A stretch of 28,466 nucleotides of DNA, taken from NCBI GenBank assembly GCA_054661495.1, contig BAAFSQ010000123.1, forward strand, positions 1-28,466, written 5' to 3'. Position numbers and translations under genes: made by a program. Shown here one piece after another: positions 9,268 to 18,201 of the stretch. Numbering within the stretch: position 1 is the stretch's first letter; each line of letters opens with the position of its first letter. The DNA comes from Zygophlyctis sp. KS116. Taxonomy: Eukaryota > Chytridiomycota. The notes under the pieces were generated by a model. The model searched no databases, had not been told where the DNA came from, and saw nothing but the letters and a program-made list of their open reading frames with translations.

Positions 9268-10471
9268 ATGCTAAAGTGGACAATTCCAGTCATTCTCATA
9301 CTATGGTATCCCAGGATATACAGGAAAATCATTAATTGGATTATAAATTCACCAGTCTTGTACTATTGGCAAAAAACATTATCTACAACTCATTCTAGTT
9401 TAGGAAAACTTAATATTTACCATTCTAAATCTTTGGGAATTAGTATTACTCCTGTACCTTGTGGTGCAGATAATTATGCTTACTTGGTAATTGATTTAAA
9501 GAATAGTATTCTAGATTTTTTAAAATTGTAGAAGTTGCAGTTGCAATAGATCCTGTAGATCCAAAAAGACTACTAAATGCATTATATGAAATTGATTCTC
9601 AAATTGAATTAACTCATGTTTTAATAACTCATAAACATTGGGATCATGCTGGTGGAAATAGAGATTTAGTAAAGAAATTTCCAGGATTGGTTATAGTTGG
9701 AAGTAGTCTAGATTTTCCTGAAAATGGTCTCTTTAAGAACTTTTATTGTGTTAATAAGAGGGTAGTGGATAAAGAGAATGTAATTGTAAATGGAATTTTT
9801 AGAAAAATTAAATTTATAGGTTGGAAGATTGGTATTCAAGGTTCTTTATACTCCTTGTCATACTATGGGAAGTGTAATGTATCTCTTGGAAATTGATAAA
9901 ATTCAGTCTGAATTTAAGGAATTTGAAATTTTAAAAGATTTTACAAGAGATGGGTTAGATGTAGACTCTAGTAGTTTATTTACTGGAGATACGATATTTA
10001 CAGGAGGAATTGGTATTTTTAAGGATTTTTACGATAGGAAAGTTTTTTGAAGGAGATGCAAGTGATATGCATTTTGTGATTCAAAGATTGCTTTTAGATT
10101 TGGATTATAATACGCTGATTTGGCCAGGGCATGAGTATACTCTAGAAAATTTAGAATTTGCAATTGGATTAGAATCTAATAATTCTGCTTTAAAGGTACG
10201 ATATCAACAAGCTATAGAGACAAGAGTACAAGGATTATGTACAGTTCCTTCAACTTGGAAATATGAACTCATGACAAATCCTTTTTTAAGGATAGACTAT
10301 AGGACAAGAGATGAGGAATTATGGATTAATATTAAGAAGAATTTAAAAGATTTTAAATATCTAGTTAAATCTGTTGGATCAAGTTTTGAAAAAACTAAAG
10401 AAATTCAAGAAATAGTAATGTTGGATTGTTTAAGATCTCTTAAAGATAAATGGAAGAGTAAAAAAGAATAA
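9268..10471 (+). CDS. Metallo-beta-lactamase hydrolase, PNKD/glyoxalase II-like (372 aa)
   Basis: Four exons; introns at 9506-9531, 9786-9819 (34 nt) and 10013-10037. Splicing restores an uninterrupted metallo-beta-lactamase domain. All metal ligands are visible: T-H-K-H-W-D-H (His113, His115, Asp117, His118), His in TPCHTMGS, Asp in FTGDTIF and His in WPGHEYT. The THKHWDHAGGNRDL form and the C-terminal NPFLR element match PNKD and glyoxalase II, which hydrolyse S-D-lactoylglutathione or related thioesters. The TPCHT motif has Cys where Gly is usual. The first 30 residues are hydrophobic with interspersed Arg/Lys, so a membrane anchor or mitochondrial signal is likely, as in PNKD. The gene starts 10 nt from the divergent Spp1-like gene and ends 14 nt from the convergent LysM gene. 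Confidence 0.9.
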
Positions 10472-10485
10472 TTTTAATGCTATTA

Positions 10486-11394
10486 TTAAATACCATTCCA
10501 TGTCCTTGTTTTATCTGAAATCACCACCATATCATATAATTCTCCTTCATCTTTTGCCAATCTTTCCAAGAGAGCTGCTGATAATGATTTTTTTAGTTTT
10601 GATAATACAGATGCCTTGATTGAAGTCTGTACTGATTCTGGTAAAGTTCTTACTAATGGAGTAAGCGTAAACACTACTCGAAGAGGAACTAGATCTGAAA
10701 TAAATGCAGAAGATGATTTTGGATCTAACGGAGTTATAGTTACTCTTGTTGTTTTTGATCTTAAATCTTTAATATTGTTTGATGGTGACTTTGGTCTTTT
10801 AAAAGCAGGTGAAGTAGGAATCGACCAATCCATACTTTTGAGTTCCTGTAATATTGATGATACATCCTTGTCAATCGAATCAATCAATCCTCTTGTAGAT
10901 ACTGTTGTGTGATTGAAATTGTGTTCTTTTTTATTAGATATTGAATTGTTTGATTTAATTGAAGAACTGTACTCGTCCATTGATCTTGCTCCATGAATAG
11001 ATTCATTTGATGATGATGCTCTTATACTACGAAATGCATTCGGAGGTCTAGATGGCATACTTAGAGGTCTTCCACTTAAAGCCAATGATTTCTGAATTGG
11101 AATTTCCAATATTTTCCTTAAATGAATAGAATCATTTGTCCAAAGCCTGTTGATTCTCTTGACTTCTCCAACGCCAACTCTATACATTACACAAATTCCT
11201 TCCAATGTATCATCCGGTTGAATTAAATGATGAATTATTTGATCTGAATCATTCTGGGATTTTACATCAAACGAATGCCTGTTCTTGATGCTCATTGCTG
11301 GAGATGAAGGACCTTTACTATTCTTATAGTCGAATGAATCAGTGAGATCTATCGGAGAAATCAGTGGATGGCTAGTCGTAGATGTTATTGACAT
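10486..11394 (-). CDS. Cytosolic-type LysM-domain protein (302 aa)
   Basis: Single exon. A LysM domain lies at about residues 53-99 (IIHHLIQPDDTLEGICVMYR, then VGEVKRINRLW and LEIPI). It is preceded by a Ser/Pro-rich N-terminus and followed by a long Ser/Asn-rich linker. No signal peptide is visible, so this resembles intracellular eukaryotic LysM proteins (LYSMD type) rather than secreted chitin binders. The last 75 residues (from about DLVPLRVVFTLTPLV) look folded and helical, but I do not recognise them. The start ATG lies 32 nt downstream of the RagC stop codon, and its stop is 14 nt from that of the convergent hydrolase gene. Confidence 0.8.
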   Translation of the reverse strand: MSITSTTSHPLISPIDLTDSFDYKNSKGPSSPAMSIKNRHSFDVKSQNDSDQIIHHLIQPDDTLEGICVMYRVGVGEVKRINRLWTNDSIHLRKILEIPIQKSLALSGRPLSMPSRPPNAFRSIRASSSNESIHGARSMDEYSSSIKSNNSISNKKEHNFNHTTVSTRGLIDSIDKDVSSILQELKSMDWSIPTSPAFKRPKSPSNNIKDLRSKTTRVTITPLDPKSSSAFISDLVPLRVVFTLTPLVRTLPESVQTSIKASVLSKLKKSLSAALLERLAKDEGELYDMVVISDKTRTWNGI

Positions 11395-11426
11395 TCTGAA
11401 ACGAAAAAAAGGAAAATTTACGAGTT

Positions 11427-12465
11427 TTAAATCGAATCGAATATTTCCATCAAGGATTTAGATATAATCCGAATATTATAATCAATCAATCCTTGTTTGT
11501 CTAGTGCATCTTCCCTAATTAATGCAACTATTACCAAATGTGAATTTACAGGTCTCAAGTATAATTGTCCATTATTAAGGCTAATAATTGACTCATCATT
11601 CTTGATATCTGTTGAAAAAGTTGCTGTATTCCCATATATACTTGACATATCTAGTACCACATCTATTACATCTGAACATAATTCATAAGTTCCTATATCT
11701 ACAGGAGATGAATCAGTTGCGATATAAATCTTTGACATTGCATCAAATAAAAAAACTTTTTCAATTCCAGAATTCTAACCTTTAATTGATTCAACTTACA
11801 GAACAGAGTATATTAAGTAGAGATTCAAGTGTAGGAAGTTGTGGAATTAGTTTTTGTACAACTTTTGAAAATGCTTCAAAAATTGAATGATCATAGATTG
11901 AAGTTAGATAAAAACTTAGATAAACTGATTCTAGTCCTGCATCCATAAATTCATCTGTTAATCTTTGAAGTATATCTCGTTGAGTATCTATTAATTTAGA
12001 AAAAATAGAATAGTACCAATTTTATAATCATCAGACAGTCCATCTACCTTGTGAATAAAAACTTCAAAATTAATTTTTGGATTGATATAGTATGCACGCG
12101 ATACAGTTAAGAATAAGCGATGTAACGCTTCAAGATAATCTTCTTGAACATCAATCACAAATATTAGAGCGCCACATTTCCTAAATAAATCATCAAAATC
12201 CATGACGGTATCAGAAAAATTCCATAAATTAGGAAAATCTTCCACTCGTAAGTCTACAAACGATCTGACATCAGACTAGAGAAATACCTAATTTCATCCT
12301 TTTCCTTTGAGTTTGATTCTAAAAATAATGTTTCATTTGGTGACATTTTCTGAAAAACCACTTTAGCAATTGATGATTTCCCTCCTCTACAGTTAGATTG
12401 GGAAAATACCTCTTTAGGCCCATCAGTGCCAGTAACGGTTTTGAGGAAAAAGTATTATATTTCAT
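11427..12465 (-). CDS. GTR2: RagC/D-type GTPase, Gtr2 orthologue (312 aa)
   Basis: Five exons; introns at 12387-12409, 12265-12287 (both 23 nt), 11988-12016 and 11775-11799. The spliced protein aligns along its length with RagC/Gtr2: G1 loop GLKRGGKSS (residues 16-24), then [13 protein letters not shown]4 HKVD (123-126), [16 protein letters not shown], and the roadblock-like C-terminal domain starting [12 protein letters not shown]. Rag heterodimers sit on the vacuole or lysosome and signal amino acids to TORC1. The G3 motif is unusual: DFPG of relatives reads DFPN (residues 61-64), losing the switch II glycine. The first two introns are among the shortest in the window. It starts 2 nt after the stop codon of the RRM gene on the same strand. 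Confidence 0.93.
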
Positions 12466-12467
12466 TT

Positions 12468-13622
12468 CTAAAACTCAAAATTCGACCAAATTTCAGTCTT
12501 CCAATTAGAAAATTTGTCCTGAAGAAATTCTTGATTTGAATCTTGAACTGAAATTGGTTCGTTTGGATCAATTAGAGGCTTTTTAACTACTGGAAATACT
12601 GGAGAGGCTATTCCTGGAGAGGCCAAAGAAGAAACTGCAGGAGATGAAACATGCATAATAGGTTGAGCTTGTGGATAAGCATAATAATCTTGTGTAGAGA
12701 CAGGTTGAGGAGGTCGAATCATTGATTGAGGAGTTGTGGGTGCAATTCCTTTACCCCAACTTAATTTTACTCTTGTTCCATTTAGTAGAAATCCATTCAT
12801 ATTATTAATAGCCATTTCAGCACTTGATCGATACACAAATTGAATAAATGCACATCCTTTACCTTGAGGTATCTTAATTCCTACAATATCACCATAACCA
12901 GCAAAAAAATTTCTAATATCATCTTCTGTAGTAGTTGGTGCAGTATTTCCAACATAAACTGTAGCATCTGGTTCAGCATAACCTAAATAAACAGGAGGTA
13001 CATAAGCAGATGAAACAAGAGTAGGTGTAGCTAATTGTATAGAACTATAACTTGATCTATATTTTTGAGTTGCAGCAGACACTCTAATTGGTCTACCTCC
13101 ACAAATTACACCTTGCATTTCCATCATTGCTCTTTGTTGTTCTCTTTCATCACCAAATTTTACAAATCCATACTGTTTTGATTGACCAGTTCCAGGATCC
13201 ATGACAACTTTTGCAGATCTAACAGACACATATTTTTTTTGAAATACTTGTAATAGTTGATGATCTCTTACATCCATCGCAAGATCACCTACAAATACAC
13301 TATACTCTGCAGCGGTACTATTATCAGCTTTAAAAGCAGTCGGCATTGATCCAGGACCAGATCCAACGGCAGACCAATTCAATTTAAAGTATCTATTAGT
13401 TCCAGGCATAGGATTACCATTTAAAGAATTCATAACTCTTAAAGCGATTGCATGAGAACCAAATTCTACAAAACAATAACCTGAATTCTGTCCAGTTGTT
13501 TTATCCTTGATCATCTTTACAGAGGCTACTTGCTCTCCGAATGACTGATATAACTTTCTAATGAATAAATCATCCATATACACTTCTAAATCTCCCATCC
13601 ATAGTGTTTTAACGTCTTGCAT
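12468..13622 (-). CDS. Three-RRM RNA-binding protein, Nam8/Csx1/SECp43-like (384 aa)
   Basis: Single exon. RRM1 begins almost at the start with RNP2 LWMGDL and RNP1 GYCFVEF; the TLWMGDLE...D..FI pattern is typical of the Nam8/Ngr1/SECp43 group. RRM2 has VFVGDL and YGFVKF; RRM3 has VYVGNT and GCAFIQF. A Pro/Gln/Ser-rich tail follows. In yeast Nam8 is a U1 snRNP component that helps weak 5' splice sites; Csx1 and SECp43 have other roles, so the exact function is inferred. Given the tiny introns here, a U1-linked role would be notable. The frame stays open to 13703, but that upstream extension begins with TTG, so the first ATG at 13622 is chosen. Confidence 0.9.
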   Translation of the reverse strand: MQDVKTLWMGDLEVYMDDLFIRKLYQSFGEQVASVKMIKDKTTGQNSGYCFVEFGSHAIALRVMNSLNGNPMPGTNRYFKLNWSAVGSGPGSMPTAFKADNSTAAEYSVFVGDLAMDVRDHQLLQVFQKKYVSVRSAKVVMDPGTGQSKQYGFVKFGDEREQQRAMMEMQGVICGGRPIRVSAATQKYRSSYSSIQLATPTLVSSAYVPPVYLGYAEPDATVYVGNTAPTTTEDDIRNFFAGYGDIVGIKIPQGKGCAFIQFVYRSSAEMAINNMNGFLLNGTRVKLSWGKGIAPTTPQSMIRPPQPVSTQDYYAYPQAQPIMHVSSPAVSSLASPGIASPVFPVVKKPLIDPNEPISVQDSNQEFLQDKFSNWKTEIWSNFEF

Positions 13623-14000
13623 TTTACCAACACTGGCACAGACGCTCACCTTTTCTTTATTAGAGTGCCTATAAGAGTGCTCAGGTTTGGGTGAAATTTT
13701 CAAGTATAAATAGGCTCAAGAGGTCTAGGAGTCACATTCTTTTTTTTCAAAAGGAAAAAAGAATCGAGATCTTTACTGTTGAGGGGCAGTATTATGCTGT
13801 AAATTTCTCTACAAAGTTCTCTTAGAAGAAAACAATTCCTCTTTCCTTTAAGTAGTTGAGAGAGGTCTTGTAGTCCCTATATTCTATATCTTTTCCTAGT
13901 GGCTAGATCACTGTGAAGGTTGAGAAAAACCATAGGGAATACATTTTAATAATTATCAATAACATTTTATTTTTATTAACAATCTCTCTTGTCTAGTCAT
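13623..14000. other. Intergenic stretch with no gene assigned
   Basis: Promoter side of the RRM gene and downstream side of histone H1. A TATAAATA lies on the plus strand near 13707. No reading frame over 40 codons with family features was seen. The central part (about 13765-13960) is less AT-rich than other gaps and could hold an RNA gene, but no known RNA family fits well. Confidence 0.4.
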
Positions 14001-14856
14001 TTACTTTTTATCTGTAGCCGCAACTTTTTTAGGAGACTTAACTGGAGATTTCTTTGGAGACTTTACAGGAGATTTCTTAACGGCAGTTGCAGCCTTTTTA
14101 ACTGGAGACTTTTTAACAGCCGATTTAGTTGCAGGCTTTTTAACTGGAGATTTCTTTGCGACCACCTTTTTAACTGCAGTTTTTCTAGCAATTGCTTTTG
14201 ATTTTTCAGCAACTTTTTTGGCTGCTGGAGATTTAGTTTTCTTGGCTGCAGTCTTTTTAGGGGAAGCTGCTGGTTTAACTGGAGAAGCAATCTTTTTAGG
14301 AGAAATATCCTTTTTAGGGGAAGAAGCAGTCTTTGTTTTCTATTTTCAGAATAGATTCAATTACCTTTTCAGCGACTTTCTTGGCTGCTGGTTTCTTTAC
14401 AGCTTTCTTAACAGGAGATGCCACTTTCTTAACAGGAGATGCAGCCTTTTTAACAGGAGATGCAGCCTTTTTAACTGGCGCTTTCTTGACTGGAGCAGAC
14501 TTGGCTTTGTCATCAGAAGCCAATTTAAAAGTTCCTTTGGTTTGAAGAAAGATCTTCTCAGAGACTCCCTTCTTAATTGCGATATTCAAGTGGGTAATAT
14601 AAGTAGTTGGAAGTCCCTGTTATCAGATCAGATGTAATTTTACCTTGTTATTGGCTTCAACATATCTTTTAATTGCTTGGCGACTAGATCCTTTTTTCTC
14701 CTTCTAAAAGGTTAGAATCAAGTAACGGCGCGGTTAGAATTCCTTGGGAAAATTACTTACCAATTGGATGATTGCATCTTTAATCATTTCCTTGAAGGAA
14801 GGATGAGATGGTTTAGTCTTGACATTTTTGGGTTTAGCGGCTGCTGATTTTGCCAT
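14001..14856 (-). CDS. Linker histone H1 (248 aa)
   Basis: Four exons; introns at 14704-14760 (57 nt, the longest in the window), 14617-14643 and 14340-14364. Residues about 15-95 form the H1/H5 winged-helix domain: HPSFKEMIKDAI, then KGSSRQAIKRYVEANNK, then a third helix (ITHLNIAIKKGV) and a wing ending TKGTFKLA. The remainder is a Lys/Ala/Pro tail with many SPVKK and SPKK repeats, as in H1 proteins that bind linker DNA; these are also Cdk-type phosphorylation sites. A perfect TGACGTCA lies 11 nt upstream of the start codon, with a TATA-like CTATAAAGG further upstream. A Leu/Arg-rich open frame on the other strand is a mirror of the repetitive tail. Confidence 0.95.
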
Positions 14857-14866
14857 TTTTTTCTTG

Positions 14867-14874
14867 TGACGTCA
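14867..14874. promoter_or_regulatory. CRE palindrome TGACGTCA upstream of histone H1
   Basis: Exact palindromic CREB/ATF bZIP site 11 nt upstream of the H1 start codon. The closeness to the ATG implies a very short 5' leader or an initiation-proximal site. Confidence 0.6.
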
Positions 14875-15173
14875 TCGGGCTCTAGATTACCTTTATAGTC
14901 AATTGTTGGCAAGTTTGATCACTCATATAATTTTTTTTGATTCAAGTTTAATGATTTGGAAAGATTATGTGATAGATCTGTACAACTTGATTGGGTAATT
15001 TAAGCAAATTAGAAGTGTTTAAATTCAAGATCAGTCGTAGATCAAATAGAAATGCGATATTTATTAATTTCAATCTTACTAAAAACAGGGGAAAAAGTAG
15101 ATTTAATGTTTAAAGGTTGATTTGGCATGGTAGATTCAGTGTTCAAATATATCAGGTGATTGATTCACAAAAG

Positions 15174-15200
15174 ACGCGATACGGACGCGTTGCTTTCGCG
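15174..15200. promoter_or_regulatory. MluI cell-cycle box cluster (ACGCG, ACGCGT, TTTCGCG)
   Basis: ACGCG at 15174, the full MCB ACGCGT at 15185-15190 and TTTCGCG at 15194-15200 (reverse complement of the SCB core CGCGAAA, also E2F-like) lie within 27 bp. They end 12 nt before the start codon at 15213. CG-rich words are rare in this AT-rich sequence, so the cluster stands out. MBF/SBF sites drive G1/S genes in yeasts. Confidence 0.7.
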
Positions 15201-15212
15201 TTGAGATAAAAC

Positions 15213-16427
15213 ATGTCCAGATACTCTTTAAGGAATAGAAGCTCATGCGTCAATGAGCATCGTGAATGGGAAGAGAATAAAATTACAAATTCTAATTTAT
15301 CAAATTCATTGATGGCTGGAAAGAGAGCAGCTTACAATATGGAATCTAATCTTTCTCCGAGTATTTTGACAAAATTCCAAAGAATGACTACATTCTCTCC
15401 ACACAATCCAAGGTAATTAAATTTTCAAATTGATCTCTAGGAGTGCAAAAAAGGCAGCTCATAGCCTACTTAACACCTCTGTTAAAAATGATGCTGTAGA
15501 TAAAAATGTTTTTATTCAGGATATAGACAGCCTAATTAAAAGTTGTGATCCGGTATTCAAGATTTTTTAAACCTTTAGAATTCAACAAATGTACTAGAAC
15601 ATCTTGCCATGACTGATGCTGATATTTTGCCTGTTGAATTACCAGAGAGGTATAATTACCAGGTATGGGAAGATCCAGGACTAGCAAAGGATACTGTGGT
15701 AGAGGAAATTAAGAAGCCTTCTGAATTTGAAGTAAATGAAAAAGAAAATCTATGGAGACCTTCGGCTATTTTACATGCATTTTCCCCTTTTAAGAGAAAT
15801 AGGGAAGAAAGGGCGCTCAAAGCACTTAGTATTGCTTCATTTCCTGAATATTTACAACTAAAGGGCCAGTTCTTTAACGAGTTGGGAAAATCATTCTTTA
15901 AGAGAAAGGAGAAGGATCTTTCTCGATTTAGAGCAACTAAGATCAATTTGTTTAGGAATAGATATCACACACAGCAAGAATATCCCAGATTGGATAGTAC
16001 CAATAGCAAACCTATTAACTTGACAACTGATGTTGATCCTATTTGCAAGATTCCCACTCCAGAGATTGCAAAACGTGCTTTGGTTAGCACTACCGTTATT
16101 CAATATAGCCCTATTGAACAGTCTCAAAGATCGGCATTTAGGCCTGTCAGTAAAGATGGTAGTACTAACATGAATGTTGACAAATGCAAGCCAAAGGCAA
16201 CAGAAAATCATGATTTGAATGACACACCTTTCAACACTCCTCGCTCAGAATTTATAAAGAGGTCAGTTGATCATGATCTTTCTTCAAAGAATGTCCAAGA
16301 TACCAAGGAACATAAGCGTAATTTAAGGCCCAGACCAACAAGGCCACCAACTCTGTTTGGATTTGCATCTGATTGCAGTGAAGATGATACATATGCTTCA
16401 AATAAATCCAGAAAACGAAGGAAATAA
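15213..16427 (+). CDS. Unknown basic nuclear-looking protein with MCB promoter (386 aa)
   Basis: Three exons; introns at 15413-15440 and 15553-15578. No family is recognised. The N-terminus (MSRYSLRNRSS, later TKFQRMTTFSPHNPRSAKKA) and the C-terminus (RNLRPRPTRPPTLFGF and a final KSRKRRK) are basic and resemble nuclear localisation signals. Several Ser-Pro or Thr-Pro sites (LSPS, FSPH, NTPRS) could be Cdk targets. A central block at about residues 150-225 (from ENLWRPSAILHAFSPFKRNR through FPEYLQLKGQFFNELGKSFF) looks folded and would be the best query. The promoter carries an MCB cluster, so S-phase expression and a role in DNA replication, cohesion or chromatin are inferred. The gene is divergent from histone H1. 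ATG 15213 is the first in the frame. Confidence 0.78.
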
Positions 16428-16580
16428 TTTAATGTCAGTTCCCCTGTTTCATTAGTTTAGAATAAACCATTTTTTGTACTTAATTGAACCATTTCATTCC
16501 AATTAATGAATTATTCCTATTCCTTGGTTGGGATAATAAAACAGTAAAAAATAATTTATTAGCTGCTATAATTACAAAAA

Positions 16581-17986
16581 TTAGTTTTCGCTGAAAGAAT
16601 ATACGGCAACATATCCAGCTTCATAACAAGGTACAAAAACTTCAGAAAATCCATCACCTAGTTAATTAGCTAAAACAGAGCAAAAATATTACCATTAACA
16701 TCTCCTACTGCGATTCCACCGACGGTTGAATGGCAATTATGAAATCCAACCGCATCATAATCCCAATTATCAGGTGATTCTGATTTAGGGATTAGCATAT
16801 ATGCCTTTTGAGAAGCATCGCCAGCCAAAGCAAGAAATGGCTTCATACTTTTATTATCTACATTTGGATAAAAAGCAACAGGAAGTCCAGGAGCAGCGGC
16901 TTTAGTTCCTTTTTGCAGTACATGAAAATCTCCAGTGGCAAGAACATGACGTGTCCATGATGTAGTCGTAGAAAATCCAGGCTGATACTGATACGCAAGC
17001 ATTGATCCCTTGATCTTTTCCTTCTCTTCTTGGTGGTTTGTAATAACTATCTCAGGCTATTTTCAATATAAGTTAATCACACCTTTCCATCATTATTAAT
17101 GTCAAAAACAGATAGTCCCAAAACATGTCCTGCATTTCTAATTATTAATTAAAAAGTGATGATTACCTTTCAACCACGAAAGTTCGCAATGCAGATCTCT
17201 CTGAAAATCGACCCAACGGATCAACAGTCTTGATGATTGAAATTCGGCTACTCCAATATTCAACGGTAACAATCTCAGGAACACCATCCAAATCTAAATC
17301 AACTATAGAAAATAATGTATCACAATTGGCACTTAATACTGTTTCTATCCAAGGACCTGTAGGATTCTTACGATCTTTAGGTACAAGATAAGTCAAATTT
17401 CCATGACCCCGTCCATTCATGGGTGACACTGTGGCTCGACACGTTAGAATATCTAATTCCCCATCATTATCGACATCATGAAATACAAGTTGATGATAAA
17501 AATAGTTCCTCGCCATAAAAATCTTGATCATCCGTCCCTGTTCACCAGTTGAGGATCTAATAAACTTAAAATCGATTTGATTACTCACCTTGCAGAGAAC
17601 CAAATTCCACCATTTGTTTTAGTTGGAACTAAAAATCCACCAGCCACTACGACACCATCCATTCCAAAAACTGATTTAGGAGCTTGTAAAACATAATTAG
17701 GCCAAGTTACATCACCGGCAATCTTTTTGAGTCTTGGAGTTGTACTTCCTAGTGCAGCAATTCCAGCATCTTGATAAAACGCAACGCCGTCCGGATTGTG
17801 AAAGGGATCAAAACCAAATGATGTCACAAATAATGATGGGTCTTTCTCATCTTCAAAATGGATCAAATCGCAATATGCTGCTTTTGGAACAGTTATATTA
17901 GATATCATTTTAAAGCTTCTAGGAAGAGCTGCAAATCCATTACAAGATCCACTCAATGCTAATACTGACAAGATAAATTGCAACAT
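16581..17986 (-). CDS. Secreted FG-GAP/VCBS repeat protein (427 aa)
   Basis: Five exons; introns at 17557-17588 (GTGAGT donor), 17138-17166, 17057-17082 (unusual GTGTGA donor) and 16658-16692 (35 nt). The N-terminus MLQFILSVLALSGSCNGF is a signal peptide. Calcium-loop FG-GAP motifs recur: DVDNDGELDILT, DLDLDGVPEIVT, DINNDGKPEIVI and DVNGDGFSEVFV; two of these four are only formed by splicing. A beta-propeller that is extracellular or on the cell surface is inferred. Similar proteins occur in many fungi and bacteria without a defined function. Spliced length is divisible by three. The start ATG lies within 15 bases of the TAAs that precede it. Confidence 0.85.
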
Positions 17987-18048
17987 TTAATAAAGATGTC
18001 GGTTCCAGTTGACTACTAGAGGCTTAGTCAAGCCCGTTCGCCTTAATC

Positions 18049-18201
18049 ATGGGATTGGAAGCCATGACGCTTTTAAGGCCTCAAAAGATTAATGCGTCTA
18101 AAAGAGTTTATTGGATCCTATCAATCACCCTTATTCTAACAATATTCACAGTGGCATCTAGTTTTGATCAAAATTCTCCAAGAGAAAGCCTCCCAAAATA
18201 G
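18049..18201 (+). CDS. Possible 50-aa single-pass membrane microprotein
   Basis: The reading frame begins MGLEAMTLLRPQKINASKRV and has one hydrophobic segment (VYWILSITLILTIFTVASSF), basic on the N-terminal side and polar after it. It fills the gap between two minus-strand genes and its last 44 nt overlap the end of the RING gene on the opposite strand. No family is recognised and no homologue can be checked here, so it may be chance. Confidence 0.3.
   Translation: MGLEAMTLLRPQKINASKRVYWILSITLILTIFTVASSFDQNSPRESLPK

Larger units (their letters stand above)
14857..15212. promoter_or_regulatory. Divergent promoter region of histone H1 and the 386-aa gene
   Basis: A 356-bp AT-rich gap between two divergent start codons, without a credible reading frame. 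It contains a CRE on the H1 side (14867-14874) and an MCB/E2F-like cluster on the other side (15174-15200). Confidence 0.65.

Noticed and set aside
13775-13800. Resemblance of GGGGCAGTATTATGC to the 5' part of U4 snRNA.
   Set aside because: The following k-turn stem-loop of U4 and a U6-pairing segment are missing, so the match is too short.
13989-14545. Leu/Arg/Phe-rich open frames on the plus strand opposite histone H1.
   Set aside because: They are the mirror of the repetitive Lys/Pro/Ala tail and have no independent features.
15663-15684. A 22-nt GTATGG...ACTAG candidate intron in the orphan gene.
   Set aside because: Its removal would shift the frame of a long open exon; the unspliced reading is continuous.
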